Translations under genes and position numbers: made by a program | Origin: Gracilaria domingensis | Taxonomy: Eukaryota; Rhodophyta; Florideophyceae; Gracilariales; Gracilariaceae | Assembly: GCA_022539475.1 (NCBI GenBank) | Contig: VCMS01000068.1 | Location: 62,001-126,000 of the forward strand | Direction: 5' to 3' | Length of the DNA stretch: 64,000 nt | Notes under the pieces: model-generated | Seen by the model: only the letters and a program-made list of their open reading frames with translations | Told to the model about the DNA's origin: nothing | Database searches by the model: none | Shown here: positions 11,137-21,787 of the stretch, one piece after another | Layout: each line of letters starts with the position of its first letter | Numbering within the stretch: position 1 is the stretch's first letter

Positions 11137-11847
11137 ATGGATCACACCGCAAGTCGGCCGCTAGTGCATACCATTCGCATTCTTTGTGACGGCTGCGAAC
11201 GCGCCCAGGCGTCCGTCTTCTGTGGCAGTTGCCGCAAGTCTGCCTGCTCGTCGTGCGCCGACCGCTTGCATACGCACCACTCCTCCAAATCCTCTTCGTC
11301 GCAGCGCTCGCAGACTCTTAGCAATCTGAGCTCAATACAAAATTCGCTCGGTATCATACCTATGTGCACTAGCTGCAGAATTCGCCCCGCATATGTAAGT
11401 TCCGCCCATCTCGTCGTCGCCCTCTTCTCAGTTCGCCGTTCTGTTTCTAATGCTCGTTTACCTCTTCCTGTGTTGGCGTAATTCAAGAAATTCTCCAATG
11501 GTTCTGCGATACCGGTTTGTAAGGAGTGTCGGCGCAGCGCCACGTCTGGCACCACGCCTTCTTCTTCACATGACGTCGCTGCGAGGGCTCTAGCTGACGA
11601 GATGGCACGTTCATCGCGCTTGGCACAGTCAAGACAGTCGACTTCTACTGCTAGACAGCCGTCGTCGTCGTCGTCCTCCTCCTCCTCTGCTCTGTCCCGG
11701 CAGTCCTCTTCTGCTTCGTCTTCGGCGCCGTTATCGTCGTCCTCCTCGCGACATGGCACTTCAGCGCGTTCTAGCAGTTCCTCACATCATAAGGGCAGGC
11801 GCACGGCTTCCTCGAAGAAAGACACTTCTGGAGGCCCAAAGGAATGA
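11137..11847 (+). CDS. Small B-box zinc-finger protein with Ser-rich tail
   Basis: Two exons, 11137-11394 and 11488-11847, give 205 residues. Residues 17-48 form a B-box-type zinc site: CDGC (C17, C20), then C29 and C32, C37 and C40, and H45 with H47/H48, much like plant CONSTANS-like B-boxes. A second Cys4 pattern, CTSC at 77-80 and CKEC at 97-100, is split by the intron (after residue 86), which supports the splice. The last 90 residues are almost pure Ser/Arg/Lys. B-box proteins usually mediate protein contacts in transcription or light signalling; no CCT domain is present, so the role is open. The intron starts GTAAGT and ends TTCAAG. Confidence 0.8.
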
Positions 11848-12142
11848 GCACGGTGAGCATGAGACTTGCACTGGTTGTCTACGCCAACGCCAGGGCATCG
11901 AAATAGCTCTAAATAATTAGTTCAAACTGGGTTTTTAATCAGGGTTACTTTACGAGCGAACGGTGGAATAAAGTAATTCCACTGCACGCCTTCGGTAACT
12001 TTTTTCGTGCACTGGATCTTACGAATAGGATACGCCAAGTGCCGTTTCCGAGTGCAGATGTCGTTCAACATATCTCCGCTTGAAAATACAACCATTGTTG
12101 CACACGCGAGTCTTCCGTGCCGGCGTTTAGTGCACGGAGGCA

Positions 12143-12171
12143 GTTGGATCCGCCAAAGCGGCGGATCCAAC
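12143..12171. repeat. Perfect 12-bp inverted repeat
   Basis: GTTGGATCCGCC is followed by a 5-nt loop and its exact reverse complement. It lies in non-coding DNA. Confidence 0.7.
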
Positions 12172-13433
12172 AGCTTGGAGGCGAATTTCGGCGCCTGAAG
12201 GCGTTTTGTTAAACAATCCGACGTCTCGTATCTCCTACGATCTGTCAGTTGCTTCAACGCGATTTGTTCTAGGTCACGTGCCCATTCCAATCGTAGGGTT
12301 GTGAACTGCCCGGCATGGGCACCGAAATCAGAAGCATAAGAAGGGCAGCGCCCTGTGAGAAAACGCGGCAAGAGTGTGGAACAATACTTTGCTTTGGAGG
12401 TGGATTGGCTGGTTCGGCGAACCAATGCAATACTGGTCCCGCTGGTGACGTCAACACTTGTTGTTTTTTTTTTGTCACTTCGGTCCAAAGTGTAGCTACG
12501 TGTAATAAAGGGGAAGCAGTATCAAAATCGCGAGAATCAGACGCTTGCGAGTTCCAGAAGACGCTCTGAATGGTTATGGTGCTTATTTGGCTACGCCCCG
12601 ATCGGGGCACGGTGGAATTCCGACGCATATGTGTCACGTTGTGGCCCTTTCTGCTGCGCGCAAGTTCCCCACTCAACATGCGGAGGAGGAGCACAGGTAG
12701 CATTCCATCCAAACTCGTTCCTTGTGTTTCGCGCTTAGTGTGGTGTCCTATGATACGAGCACGCACTGCCTGTCTGTGTTCCCTTCCTGCTGCGAGATCG
12801 GCTGACACCAGAGAGCTGGCGGCGTTTCTCACAAGCTAGGAATGACGGTTGGTCGCTAATCGTTTCTCGTATCGCACATGTGGGTTGAGTATTTGTCCCT
12901 TGCAGCTTTCGTATTGCGTGTTCCGTTCTTCCCTGCAAATGTTTTTGATGGGGGTACGTTGCACAAATGACTCATACAAACGTTTCGGTTGATGCATCGA
13001 TGATATTATATGTTCCGGCGTTCCCGCAGCGAAGTAAAGCTGATGGATGGTTTCGAGATGCCACATGATATGCTGATGCATTCCATCCTCGACCATCTTT
13101 TACAAGCTCTCTTTAGCCCTAAATGTTAATATTGTGGAACGATGTTCAAGAACGGGATCGCACGTCTTCCGCAAAAAGAAAGCGTGCTTTCTCGTTTGCT
13201 CGCTTATGTAGCCCAAAGATTATCACTGGAATCCAGATTCTTTTCCCACACCCTGACATGGTTCAAGAGGTTCATATATTTCACTGTGAATGTTGTTAAC
13301 CATTATGCATATAGCACCATGGCAGATCGCATATCGAATCGTAGAAATTCTATTGAGGTCCAGTTAGTGGCCCCCGTAGCTACTCAAAAGCTCCTCGTCT
13401 CCAAGCACACCTTTCGTGTTTGTGCTCTATCAT

Positions 13434-13464
13434 GGGGCACAACCATAAAGGGGCATTGTGCCCC
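13434..13464. repeat. 9-bp inverted repeat with a neighbouring second stem
   Basis: GGGGCACAA pairs with TTGTGCCCC across a 13-nt loop. The right arm also starts a second near-inverted repeat (CCCCGTTGT with ACAACCGGGG), so two alternative hairpins overlap. Confidence 0.6.
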
Positions 13465-13711
13465 GTTGTGGTGAACAACCGGGGTTGCTGAATTTTACTA
13501 GCCCAGCTTTTCACGGGACACGTTCCGAATCTACATCCGGTTGCTTCGTACATCAACGGAAAAACTGAACGAAGTAGTTGTGGTACAAACTTCAAAAAGG
13601 ATCCAGACAATATGGTATTGAGATGCCCTCTGACGAACGCCTCTCGCCGAGAAACGCCCCCTCCCTTATCTTTAAGTAAAAATCTGAGTCTCCAAGAATT
13701 GAGTAGACAAC

Positions 13712-13795
13712 ATCCGCAAAGGTTGTTGGCCTTTCTGACGAGAGAGACTTTCTGTAGAAGGAACGTTCTACTTCGACCTAGGAATTAGAGGTCGA
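13712..13795 (+). mobile_element. LINE 3' fragment (5'-truncated)
   Basis: Read in one frame, this stretch gives LLAFLTRETFCRRN and ends at TAG soon after, matching the C-terminal peptide of the other copies (VLAFLVRERFFQ). The GGAATTAG just after the ORF end is also shared. No (GA)n tail is present and the stem-loop is decayed, so it is an old, heavily truncated copy. Confidence 0.6.
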
Positions 13796-14979
13796 TGTCC
13801 GAAATAAAGAAGAACTGAATGATTTAGTTATCTTGGTGGACCAGTGTGGAATACACTCGTTGATTCATTTTTTTGAGCAAATAAGTGCTCCGCGTAGCTT
13901 TGCTCCAATTCGATTACCGTCTTAGAAATTCGTCACATGCCGGGAGCCAGGAAGACGTTTTATCGCGGAGCGGAGCTCGACTTTGGATCAGCGATTCAGA
14001 GACGGTGTGGAGATTGGCCATAAGGCGCACGCCCCAGCGCCTACAGCGCCAGTCTCCGCGCCGCTCTCCAACGCCCGCTCCGCTCTCGCGCTCTCCGAGC
14101 GGCTGGTGCCAGTTGCGTGAGGCAAAGAGGGTCTTTCGCCCCCGCCTACCTCCCGAATCGTAAAGATCTGTTTGTCATGGCGAGTGAGCGCGAGAATAAC
14201 ACATTGTGTTGTTGAGCCGAACTCCAAACCAGGAGATGTTCCAATGTGGCTGTATTCGGGTAACCGCTGGGCTACTCGGTTCTGGTGTACTTGGTCTCTT
14301 TTTTGCGATATGCGTTTTCTGGAATTCGCGTTTCTGCGTGCCACTGGATGAGAGAGTAAGGCTGGGCCATAAGCGCTGCGCCTACTTGGAAAATGGTTAT
14401 GCAATCATTTTTGTGGGAAATGTTTACCGGATCGCAGGTGCGGCAAACGTCCTGATTGTCAATTGGTAGTTGACAACGAGTATTTTTAGTGTGAAAGCTG
14501 AACTGTTTTTGATAACTTGGTCACACAATGTTAGCCACGAACTTTTGTAGCTGGCGCTAAATGAGCAATTGTCGAAGATTCAAAGGGTGCGTATGCGTTT
14601 TGTGGCAGGGTGGCGGTGTATGCTTGGGGCAGTTGAATGTTTGGACAGACTGGTGACAATGACGAAAGTTGTGCACGATATGGAGCAGTTACGAGAGTGA
14701 AGTGCTGCAATTGTGATGCTAAAACTTGTAGCCCAGAAGGCTACAACGGGGTGATGGCATCACTGATGCATCACCAGCACAAGGTCACTGTAGAAGGCGA
14801 AGCATGATGATTGGCTGTAACTGAGCGCAAGGTGAAGGTGTGCTGCGGTATGCAGAGTCGCAGATACGTATTTGCGTCATTATGATGCGGCTGGCATGCA
14901 CGCTTACAGTGAAAGTTGCCGGTGGAGGCATAGTTGCTTTTTTTTTGCGTGTTTCTCACAGATGAAAGCTGGCAAGCGA

Positions 14980-15045
14980 GCCCCCTAGGCAGTAGGAGCC
15001 TGTGGCCTTCGGCCCCGGGCCGAAGGCCAGGGGCTCCTAGGGGGC
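14980..15045. repeat. Long GC-rich hairpin
   Basis: GCCCCCTAGG near the left end pairs with CCTAGGGGGC at the right. The centre is a near-perfect palindrome GGCCTTCGGCCCCGGGCCGAAGGCC. One asymmetric bulge lies in the left arm. About 50 bp downstream comes a second, ATGATC-type near-palindrome (15094-15120). Confidence 0.7.
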
Positions 15046-15399
15046 CAGGGAGCTCCTTCTCTCCCAAACGGCCGATGCAGCACAGGCGGGCCAGCATGAT
15101 CATGATGATCATGATCATGCTGATCACGGACCGACTTGCAATTTATGACAGCGATGTGAACAGCGTGAGACTATCATTTGGCAGCTGTACCAGATTCGAC
15201 AATTTCGCACTGGTTTGTATATTGTATATTGCGTCTTATGTCTTTCCGAGTTCATTCAGTGAACTTTATTAGGTGTGAACAACTGCCAACTTCCGCTTCC
15301 AAGCCCGTCGTGACACCGGTGACGACCTCCGCAGTCGGAGCCCGAACTGGTATCCTTATACCTCTGGTACCGTTGGTCCCATCTCCCACGGGGCCGATC

Positions 15400-15454
15400 C
15401 TGGCGAGATTATCATGTTCTGTAATGCCCTTACAGAGCATCATAATCTCGCCAG
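15400..15454. repeat. 25-bp imperfect inverted repeat upstream of eIF2 gamma
   Basis: CTGGCGAGATTATCATGTTCTGTAA faces a reverse complement that differs at about three positions, across a 5-nt loop. It lies some 230 bp before the eIF2 gamma ATG. Confidence 0.6.
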
Positions 15455-15682
15455 TACCTGTTTCCGCCATCCGCATTCGAGCCACACGCGCACACGGCGT
15501 ACACCAGTAAGAGGGGGCGCACGTATTCCACGTATCGCGCCCCGTCAGTCTCGCCGGTCAGCGCCGGTCAGTACACGCTGACCTTCGGACGGCGGCTCGA
15601 AGCGGCGAACGACGTCGGGAACATCGCCTTCCACACCACCTCGTCGTCGTGTTGGTCTGCCCCTTCCCCACCCGCGCCCGCC

Positions 15683-17071
15683 ATGGCCGACTCCCGCGGT
15701 CTGGCCGTGCAGGATCTCTCCACGCTCGATGTCAAGTCCCTCACTCCGCTTTCGCCGCAAGTCATTTCGCGACAGGCTACCATCAACATCGGCACCATTG
15801 GCCATGTGGCTCACGGCAAGTCCACCGTTGTCAAGGCCATCTCTGGCGTGCAGACCGTCCGCTTCAAGACCGAGCATGAGCGAAATATCACCATCAAGCT
15901 CGGCTACGCCAATGCCAAGCTTTACAAGTGTGCCGATGTCAAGTGCCCTAGGCCGGCTTGTTATCGCGCGTATGGCTCGGCGAAGGAGGATGCTCCGGCC
16001 TGTGAGGTACCTGGGTGTACCGGTGATATGCAGTTGATGAGACACGTCAGCTTTGTTGACTGTCCAGGGCATGACATTCTTATGGCCACTATGCTCAACG
16101 GCGCCGCTGTTATGGATGCGGCGCTGCTGCTTATTGCTGGAAATGAACCGTGTCCGCAGCCGCAGACGAGTGAACATTTGGCTGCCGTTGAGATCATGAA
16201 GCTGAGAAACATCATCATTCTTCAGAATAAGATCGATCTTGTCAAGGGCACCCATGCAGAGGCTCAATCTGAGCAGATCCGAGAATTCACGCGAGGCACC
16301 GTGGCAGATGGTTCACCCATCATCCCCATCTCTGCACAACTTAAGTACAACATTGACGTTGTAGTCGAGTATCTTATCAAGAAAGTACCAGTACCCGTCA
16401 GAGATTTTACCAGCTCTCCCAGAATGATTGTCATTCGAAGCTTTGATGTCAATAAGCCGGGCGAGGAGGTCGATGATTTGAAAGGCGGCGTTGCGGGCGG
16501 CTCCATTATGCAGGGCGTGCTTAAGGTTGGCGACGCTATTGAAGTCAGGCCAGGTATCACCTTCCGTGACGGAAACGGGAGGATGGCATGTAGTCCCATC
16601 ATGAGTGTCATTCGTTCTATGCATGCTGAACAGAACGATTTGCAATACGCGGTGCCCGGTGGACTCATTGGCGTTGGTACAAAGATTGATCCCACTCTTA
16701 CAAGAGCCGATCGCCTAGTTGGCGCTGTACTTGGTGCGCGAGGGCATTTGCCAGACGTGTACTGCGAGCTCGAGGTCAACTTCTTTTTATTGAGACGGCT
16801 GTTAGGTATGAAGACTGAGGGTGATAGTAAGCAAGCAAAGGTTTCGAAACTGAACAAGGGAGAGATGCTTATGGTTAACATTGGAAGCACAAGTACTGGC
16901 GGAAAAGTTCTTGCTGTCAAGAGAGATTTGGCGAAGTTCACACTTTCAAATCCGGTTTGTACCTCGGTTGATGAGAAGATCGCCTTGTCTAGAAGAATTG
17001 ATAAGCATTGGCGTCTTATTGGATGGGGCCGTATTCGTGCCGGGTCTACTATCAATTTGTCCACATCGTAA
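15683..17071 (+). CDS. Translation initiation factor eIF2 subunit gamma
   Basis: A 462-residue GTPase that delivers initiator Met-tRNA to the 40S ribosome as the core of the eIF2 heterotrimer. G1 is GHVAHGKST at 40-48, G3 is DCPGH at 126-130 and G4 is NKID at 182-185. Between G1 and G3 lies the Cys-containing zinc ribbon typical of eIF2 gamma (C83, C88, C93, C107, C112). The EF-Tu-like domains 2 and 3 follow and end in [10 protein letters not shown]. Length and motif order match the family throughout. The ATG in CCGCCATGG is the clear start. The gene is intronless and converges on the pfkB gene with 85 bp between stops. Confidence 0.97.
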   Translation: MADSRGLAVQDLSTLDVKSLTPLSPQVISRQATINIGTIGHVAHGKSTVVKAISGVQTVRFKTEHERNITIKLGYANAKLYKCADVKCPRPACYRAYGSAKEDAPACEVPGCTGDMQLMRHVSFVDCPGHDILMATMLNGAAVMDAALLLIAGNEPCPQPQTSEHLAAVEIMKLRNIIILQNKIDLVKGTHAEAQSEQIREFTRGTVADGSPIIPISAQLKYNIDVVVEYLIKKVPVPVRDFTSSPRMIVIRSFDVNKPGEEVDDLKGGVAGGSIMQGVLKVGDAIEVRPGITFRDGNGRMACSPIMSVIRSMHAEQNDLQYAVPGGLIGVGTKIDPTLTRADRLVGAVLGARGHLPDVYCELEVNFFLLRRLLGMKTEGDSKQAKVSKLNKGEMLMVNIGSTSTGGKVLAVKRDLAKFTLSNPVCTSVDEKIALSRRIDKHWRLIGWGRIRAGSTINLSTS

Positions 17072-17156
17072 GCCGTCTCTTTTTGTGGCCGTGTGTATAG
17101 GTAAAGACAACTTCGAAACACATTGGCTTTGAACTGCAGCACGAAAGGGCCAAGTC

Positions 17157-18275
17157 TTATTCCACTGCGAACTCAGATGGTTGCATACTTGCTCGGGCAG
17201 GAATGCGATCCCTGTTCTTTGCGAGTGATAACAACTGATTTATGTGCGCTCGTTGTCCGCAAAACATGGGATCTATGCGGTGCAAGGCGCTTACCAGGCC
17301 AGCGTCGGCAAGGCGCGCTACGCCACCTTTGCCGGTAGATTCCGATAGTTCGGCGACGACTCCAGCCATGAATGCGTCGCCTGCACCGCTTGCATTTACT
17401 GGTGCACCTTCAGTCACTTTGTATGCGCCTCTGTATATGTATGAGCCGTATTCGAGATGTTGGGACAACTTGTGTTCTGACTTGTGTTCCGTGCGTGTGG
17501 CAATAAACACTCCGTCCTTCCCACATGTAATACATGCCACGCCAGCTCCATTATCTACGAACCATTTGACGATGGGTTCAATGTCATGCGCGGGCATGGT
17601 ATCGCTGCTGGATGGCGCAGCGAGACCTGTGATTACGCAGGCCTCGTCTAGATTTGCATGGATTGCCGCGGTGTACTCCAATGCTGGGAGTAGTATAGGG
17701 GTTTCTGGCGTTTCTGTTGTGTCTGCGCCGTTGACGTCGAGCGTGAGAAGCACGTGAGGTGCATCTGCCCGTACTCGTTCGAAGAGCTCCCGCAAAGCGG
17801 CTCCTTGCAGCTGTGGCATCAGGTGAGGGTACCCAAAATGAAACACTTTCAAGGACTTGGTGAACAGGGTGTCCATGACTGTGCGTGGTAGAAGATTTTT
17901 AGAACATGCTACGTTGTTTGCACCGAGAGTGACGAAGCAACCGCGTCTGCCGTCGACAAACAGTGGAAGGACCGCCAGACTTGTGCACGTTTCCGAGCTG
18001 ACTTGAATGCCACGCACGTCGACATCCGTGCTCAGAAGAAGGTCTCGAAGCGTCTTTCCATGAGGGTCGTCTCCGATTAGCGTTATCAGCGCCGTTTGCA
18101 CGCATAAGGAAACCAGAGCACGGGATGTCTGTGGCGCCGACCCGCCCGCGGTGAACGTCGTGTGGGAGAAGGTGGTCACAGATTCTATAGATACTGGGAC
18201 GTTCGCATTGTGCAACTCGATGTCTATGCAGCTGAGGCCGCAGCATATGACTGCGGGGAGCTTCGGGTCGGCCAT
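17157..18275 (-). CDS. pfkB-family carbohydrate (ribokinase-like) kinase
   Basis: A 372-residue kinase of the pfkB/ribokinase superfamily, which phosphorylates sugars or nucleosides with ATP. The N-terminal signature is CCGLSCIDIEL followed by the substrate-binding AGGSAPQTSRAL. Near residue 315 is NASGAGDAFMAGV, the second pfkB signature, containing the anion-hole GAGD motif with the catalytic Asp. The substrate cannot be deduced from the sequence. The ATG at 18275 is used because the longer frame opens only with TTG. No clear transit peptide is seen, so it is probably cytosolic (inference). It is divergent from the PHT4 gene across a 483-bp region. Confidence 0.9.
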   Translation of the reverse strand: MADPKLPAVICCGLSCIDIELHNANVPVSIESVTTFSHTTFTAGGSAPQTSRALVSLCVQTALITLIGDDPHGKTLRDLLLSTDVDVRGIQVSSETCTSLAVLPLFVDGRRGCFVTLGANNVACSKNLLPRTVMDTLFTKSLKVFHFGYPHLMPQLQGAALRELFERVRADAPHVLLTLDVNGADTTETPETPILLPALEYTAAIHANLDEACVITGLAAPSSSDTMPAHDIEPIVKWFVDNGAGVACITCGKDGVFIATRTEHKSEHKLSQHLEYGSYIYRGAYKVTEGAPVNASGAGDAFMAGVVAELSESTGKGGVARLADAGLVSALHRIDPMFCGQRAHINQLLSLAKNRDRIPARASMQPSEFAVE

Positions 18276-18758
18276 AGTGCTGCGAAAGTTGCTGCGGAAG
18301 ACTGAATGGTGCGAGAGGCTCTGGAGTTGGCTGTAGCGGGCAGGTAGCGGCGGGGAGGGGTGGCGGGTGCCCGCCACGTCAACGCAATGCGTGCGACGTG
18401 AGGACTGTTCTCGACTCGAGAATCTCGAGCATGGGGAGCATCTGAATTTTTCGAATGTGAGGTTCAAAACTGGACGCGTGAATGGCCGCTTTCCGCGGCA
18501 ATCGCGCTTGCGCCCTTCAGAAGCGATATCATTCCGCAGCGTGAATCTCGCCGGTACCGTCAAAAGCTAAGTTGACGAGCTGCTCCGTTCGACAAACGCG
18601 ACCGCGAAGAAAGGCCATCAAGACTCGCCCATTCTTACGTCCTCTCCTTGCTGCTGCTAAAGCAGACTATTCCCCGCAATTTGGCTTCGCTTTCGTCTGG
18701 TCCCTATGTGACCCAAAATTTCGCCATCGCAATCAAAAAGGGCTGTGTGCAGCATACC
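18276..18758. promoter_or_regulatory. Divergent promoter region, pfkB / PHT4, with a palindrome
   Basis: The region between two divergent start codons contains TTCTCGACTCGAGAA at 18408-18422, followed at once by TCTCGAG. A closely matching sequence sits in the GST/DDHD divergent promoter at 45961-45982. Confidence 0.5.
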
Positions 18759-20537
18759 ATGAGTCACAGACAAAGCAAGTTTCCCCTCGCCTTCACGCCC
18801 CCTTTTGTCTTGCTGGGGCGAGGCACGAGTCCTCCTCGTAATTGTAGAATGAAAAGCATTCTACCGTTTCATGCATCGCGTGCCGTCCAGAAGCAACGCA
18901 CTGGAATTCTTTTTACTACAATGAGAGATAGTCGTGCGGATGTGAATTCAGAAGATAATGTAGACGAGCATCGTACGCACCCGTCAACGTTTAGTATGAG
19001 CAATGTGCCGGAGCGCTTCCGAGTTGTCATTCTTTGTTTCATATCTTTCATCATCTGCAATTGCGATCGCATCAACATATCCGTGGCCATTCTCCCAATG
19101 GCCAAGTTCTATGGTTGGAGCCAAACGACTGTGGGAATCATACAATCTGCTTTCTTCTGGGGGTATGTTCTAACGCAGATTCCAGGAGGGTACTTGGCGG
19201 ACAAATATGGTGGAAAACATGTCTTGGCGGCTGGTGTAATTGTTTGGTCAGCGATGACTTTAGTCACACCGATAGCAGCATCTTCAAACCTGGGTTTGCT
19301 GCTGCTTGCAAGAGCTCTTCTTGGCGTAGGAGAGGGGGTGGCCATGCCGGCGATGAACAACATCATATCGAAATGGGTGCCCGAAAAAGAAAGAGCGCGC
19401 TCATTATCTTTGACCTACAGCGGAATGTACCTTGGCTCTGTTATTGGGTTATGGTTATGCCCACAGTTCATCGTTTCCTTCGGATGGCAGAGTGTGTTCT
19501 ATATCTTTGGCGCGTTTGGTTTCGTCTGGTGGTTTGCTTGGCAGGGTTTGACCACGAGCACTCCACAGCTTTCCAGCACCATTTCTTCGGAAGAACTGCA
19601 GTACATTGAATCAGGTGCTCCTGGTGTCGAGAAGGAAGTATCCGATGTTCCATGGCGCCGTTTGTTCAGTAAGAAAGCGACGTGGGCCATCATTGTTGCA
19701 CATTTTTGCGCGACATGGGGTAAGTGTTTATGTCTCCGCTGAACCGAACGTTCCTCAAAGCTTTCTCTCTTGGGTATAAGTATGCCAGATAACTAACCGG
19801 ATTGCTTTGATCATGCTTGGAACAGGATATTTTGTACTGCTTATATGGCTTCCTACTTACTTCAATCGCCAGCTTGGCTTCGATCTTGCTGCTTCCTCTT
19901 TTCTGTCAATTCTACCATGGCTGGCCATGTTTCTTTCGGCGAACGTGGGCGGTCTAATAGCCGACGCCATGCGATCCAGAGGGATGTCTTTGACAGCAGT
20001 TCGAAAGACTATGCAGTCCATCGGATTCCTTGGTCCGGCATTTTTCCTCGCACTAGTTGCAACCACTAACACACCTTCCTTGGCCGTTTTTTACATGACT
20101 TCTGCGCTGGCATTGGGTTCATTCTCACAGAGTGGGGTATATTCGAACCATCAGGACATTGGGCCCGCTTACTCTGGAATCTTGCTAGGCATTAGGTGAG
20201 TTCACATTTGAGTTTTGGAAACGACAAAGTTTGATTTCTCGTGGCGATGCAAGTGGATAATTCCATAATCCAAGTCCGGAGTGTCAATGTACCATATCTA
20301 TTCTTCTACTAAGAACGATCAAGCCACTAACAATGATTGTCTGTTTCGTCTTTCTCTTTCTTTGAATATCGTAGCAACACAGGAGCTGCCATACCAGGAA
20401 TTGTTGGAGTAGCTCTCACAGGTTTCATCCTTGACGCTACAGGCTCCTGGGGACTCGTCTTTGCAATTGCTATTTTCTTTTACCTTCTTGGAACCGTGGT
20501 TTACAACATACTCGGCACTGGTGAGCGTGTCTTCTGA
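18759..20537 (+). CDS. PHT4/ANTR-type anion (phosphate) transporter, MFS/SLC17
   Basis: Three exons, 18759-19719, 19826-20195 and 20375-20537, give 497 residues; both introns begin GTAAGT or GTGAGT. The protein follows plant plastid ANTR1/PHT4 transporters along its length: CNCDRINISVAILPM, QSAFFWGYVLTQIPGGYLAD, GVGEGVAMPAMNNIISKWVP, SLTYSGMYLGSV, the exon 2 segment SANVGGLIAD, VRKTMQSIGFLGPAFFL and YSNHQDIGPAYSGILLG, then GTGERVF at the end. PHT4 proteins carry phosphate or other anions across plastid membranes, driven by Na+ or H+. About 95 residues precede the first membrane helix and could hold a transit peptide. About 12 membrane segments are expected. The join at exon 2/3 restores the family text G-I-S-N-T. 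Start at the first ATG; a later ATG at residue 31 is possible. Confidence 0.92.
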
Positions 20538-20597
20538 GGATGTCTGGCTTTATTGGTGCAAGGTAAATATGGCGTAGCCAAAACTGAATGGAAAAAG

Positions 20598-21082
20598 ATG
20601 TTTAGCATGCGTATGCCACGAACAGCAAGAAACTCGAATATCTCGATGATTGCTGTAGATAGTTGCGCTGTGGATTACATTCTTAAAGAGTGCTGCATCG
20701 AGATTTCCGACCAACAACCACAAGGCCTAGACCCCTTCCCGGAAGACGTCTTCAAGAGAGTTTCTGATGGAAGTCTAACCGCTTTATGTTATTGCGCCAA
20801 GCAGAAAAGGTTCTCACTGGTAATCGCTGCTAAGACAAGGAAGCCTCCGCAGTGAGTCTGGAGAAGCGATTGGTTGCCTTTGTGGTGGGTGTCAGAGTGC
20901 AAAGACAGGGTTTGACCATGACAAGCATGTACGTTGTGGATGCCGTGACAGGGCCTCCTATCTATGTCCGGTTCTGGTTTCCCCCTTTCGGGCGCGTCAA
21001 ACGTTCACCGCGGCGTGGAAGTCCTAACATAGAATACGGCAACAGCAACAAACAGTACAGTATCGTGTACCTTTGTACTTGA
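20598..21082 (+). CDS. Possible small spliced gene, unknown
   Basis: An ORF starting at the ATG at 20598 runs 85 codons to a stop that lies on a good donor sequence (GTGAGT at about 20851). If that donor is joined to the acceptor ACAAG near 20925, the frame continues as MYVVDAVTGPPIYVRF and stops at 21082. The product would be about 137 residues of unknown family, with no membrane segment. It begins only 60 bp after the PHT4 stop, so it may be 3' untranslated sequence instead. Confidence is low. Confidence 0.25.
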
Positions 21083-21549
21083 TTCTTGCTGCTCCTTCTC
21101 CATAACGAGTGGATTGCTCCATTTGTTATTACTGCAGCTCGTTTCCGTTGAACACAATGCTCTTTCACGAGGTAGAGTAGCATTCCTTCAGACCATCTTC
21201 TCGTAACTTTGGCTGTTGACAACTTTCGATGATCACAAAAAGGCGTTGGAGATTCGATTCGGGTTGTCAAGCGTTGAAGCTTTCTCTACTTGATATCTAC
21301 AATACAGTATTAATCTCCAGAAGGTGCGAATCCACCAGTACAGGAGAATGACCAAAAGCAGCAGGAAGAGTTTCCTCAGAGGAACCGGAGTGCGCTGCTC
21401 CAGGAAGATCAAGCGAATTCACACTAGAAAATGCAAAATGAATGAGTGTGCAGCAATCTTCGGCAGCGAAGTGCCCACCGAGAGAGATCTAATACTTCTT
21501 AACTGCATAGATGCTAATTGAATCTAACACGAGCCTGGATCTATGGGTA

Positions 21550-21588
21550 GTACCTTCAGAACGTCGCTGCGCGACGTTCTGAAGGTAC
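21550..21588. repeat. Perfect 18-bp hairpin between convergent genes
   Basis: GTACCTTCAGAACGTCGC, a 3-nt loop (TGC), then the exact reverse complement. It lies about 200 bp beyond the SHPRH stop and about 1 kb beyond the PHT4 stop. Confidence 0.8.
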
Positions 21589-21787
21589 ACTTATACCCTT
21601 GATAGGGCTTGACCCTTGTTTACACTTTAAAGTTTACAAACGGCTCTAAGCTTTAAAAGCCCTTAGTAGACTCCAAAAGAACACAAGAGTATATGTCGCA
21701 TGAAGTAGATGCAGAAAAATGTTGAACAGGATCTATTTGCACATGTCAGATTGCATATCTCTACGAGAAATTCTCGAGGGAAACTGT

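Larger units (their letters stand above)
11848..15682. other. Gene-poor region with hairpins and a LINE fragment
   Basis: Open frames here are short and show no recognisable motif, so no gene is called. The region contains inverted repeats at 12143-12171, 13434-13464, 14980-15045, 15094-15120 and 15400-15454, and a LINE 3' fragment at about 13712-13795. The final 200 bp should carry the eIF2 gamma promoter. Confidence 0.5.
20538..21787. other. Intergenic region between PHT4 and SHPRH genes
   Basis: It holds the uncertain ORF at 20598-21082 and a perfect 18-bp hairpin at 21550-21588. Nothing else recognisable was seen. The flanking genes are convergent. Confidence 0.4.
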
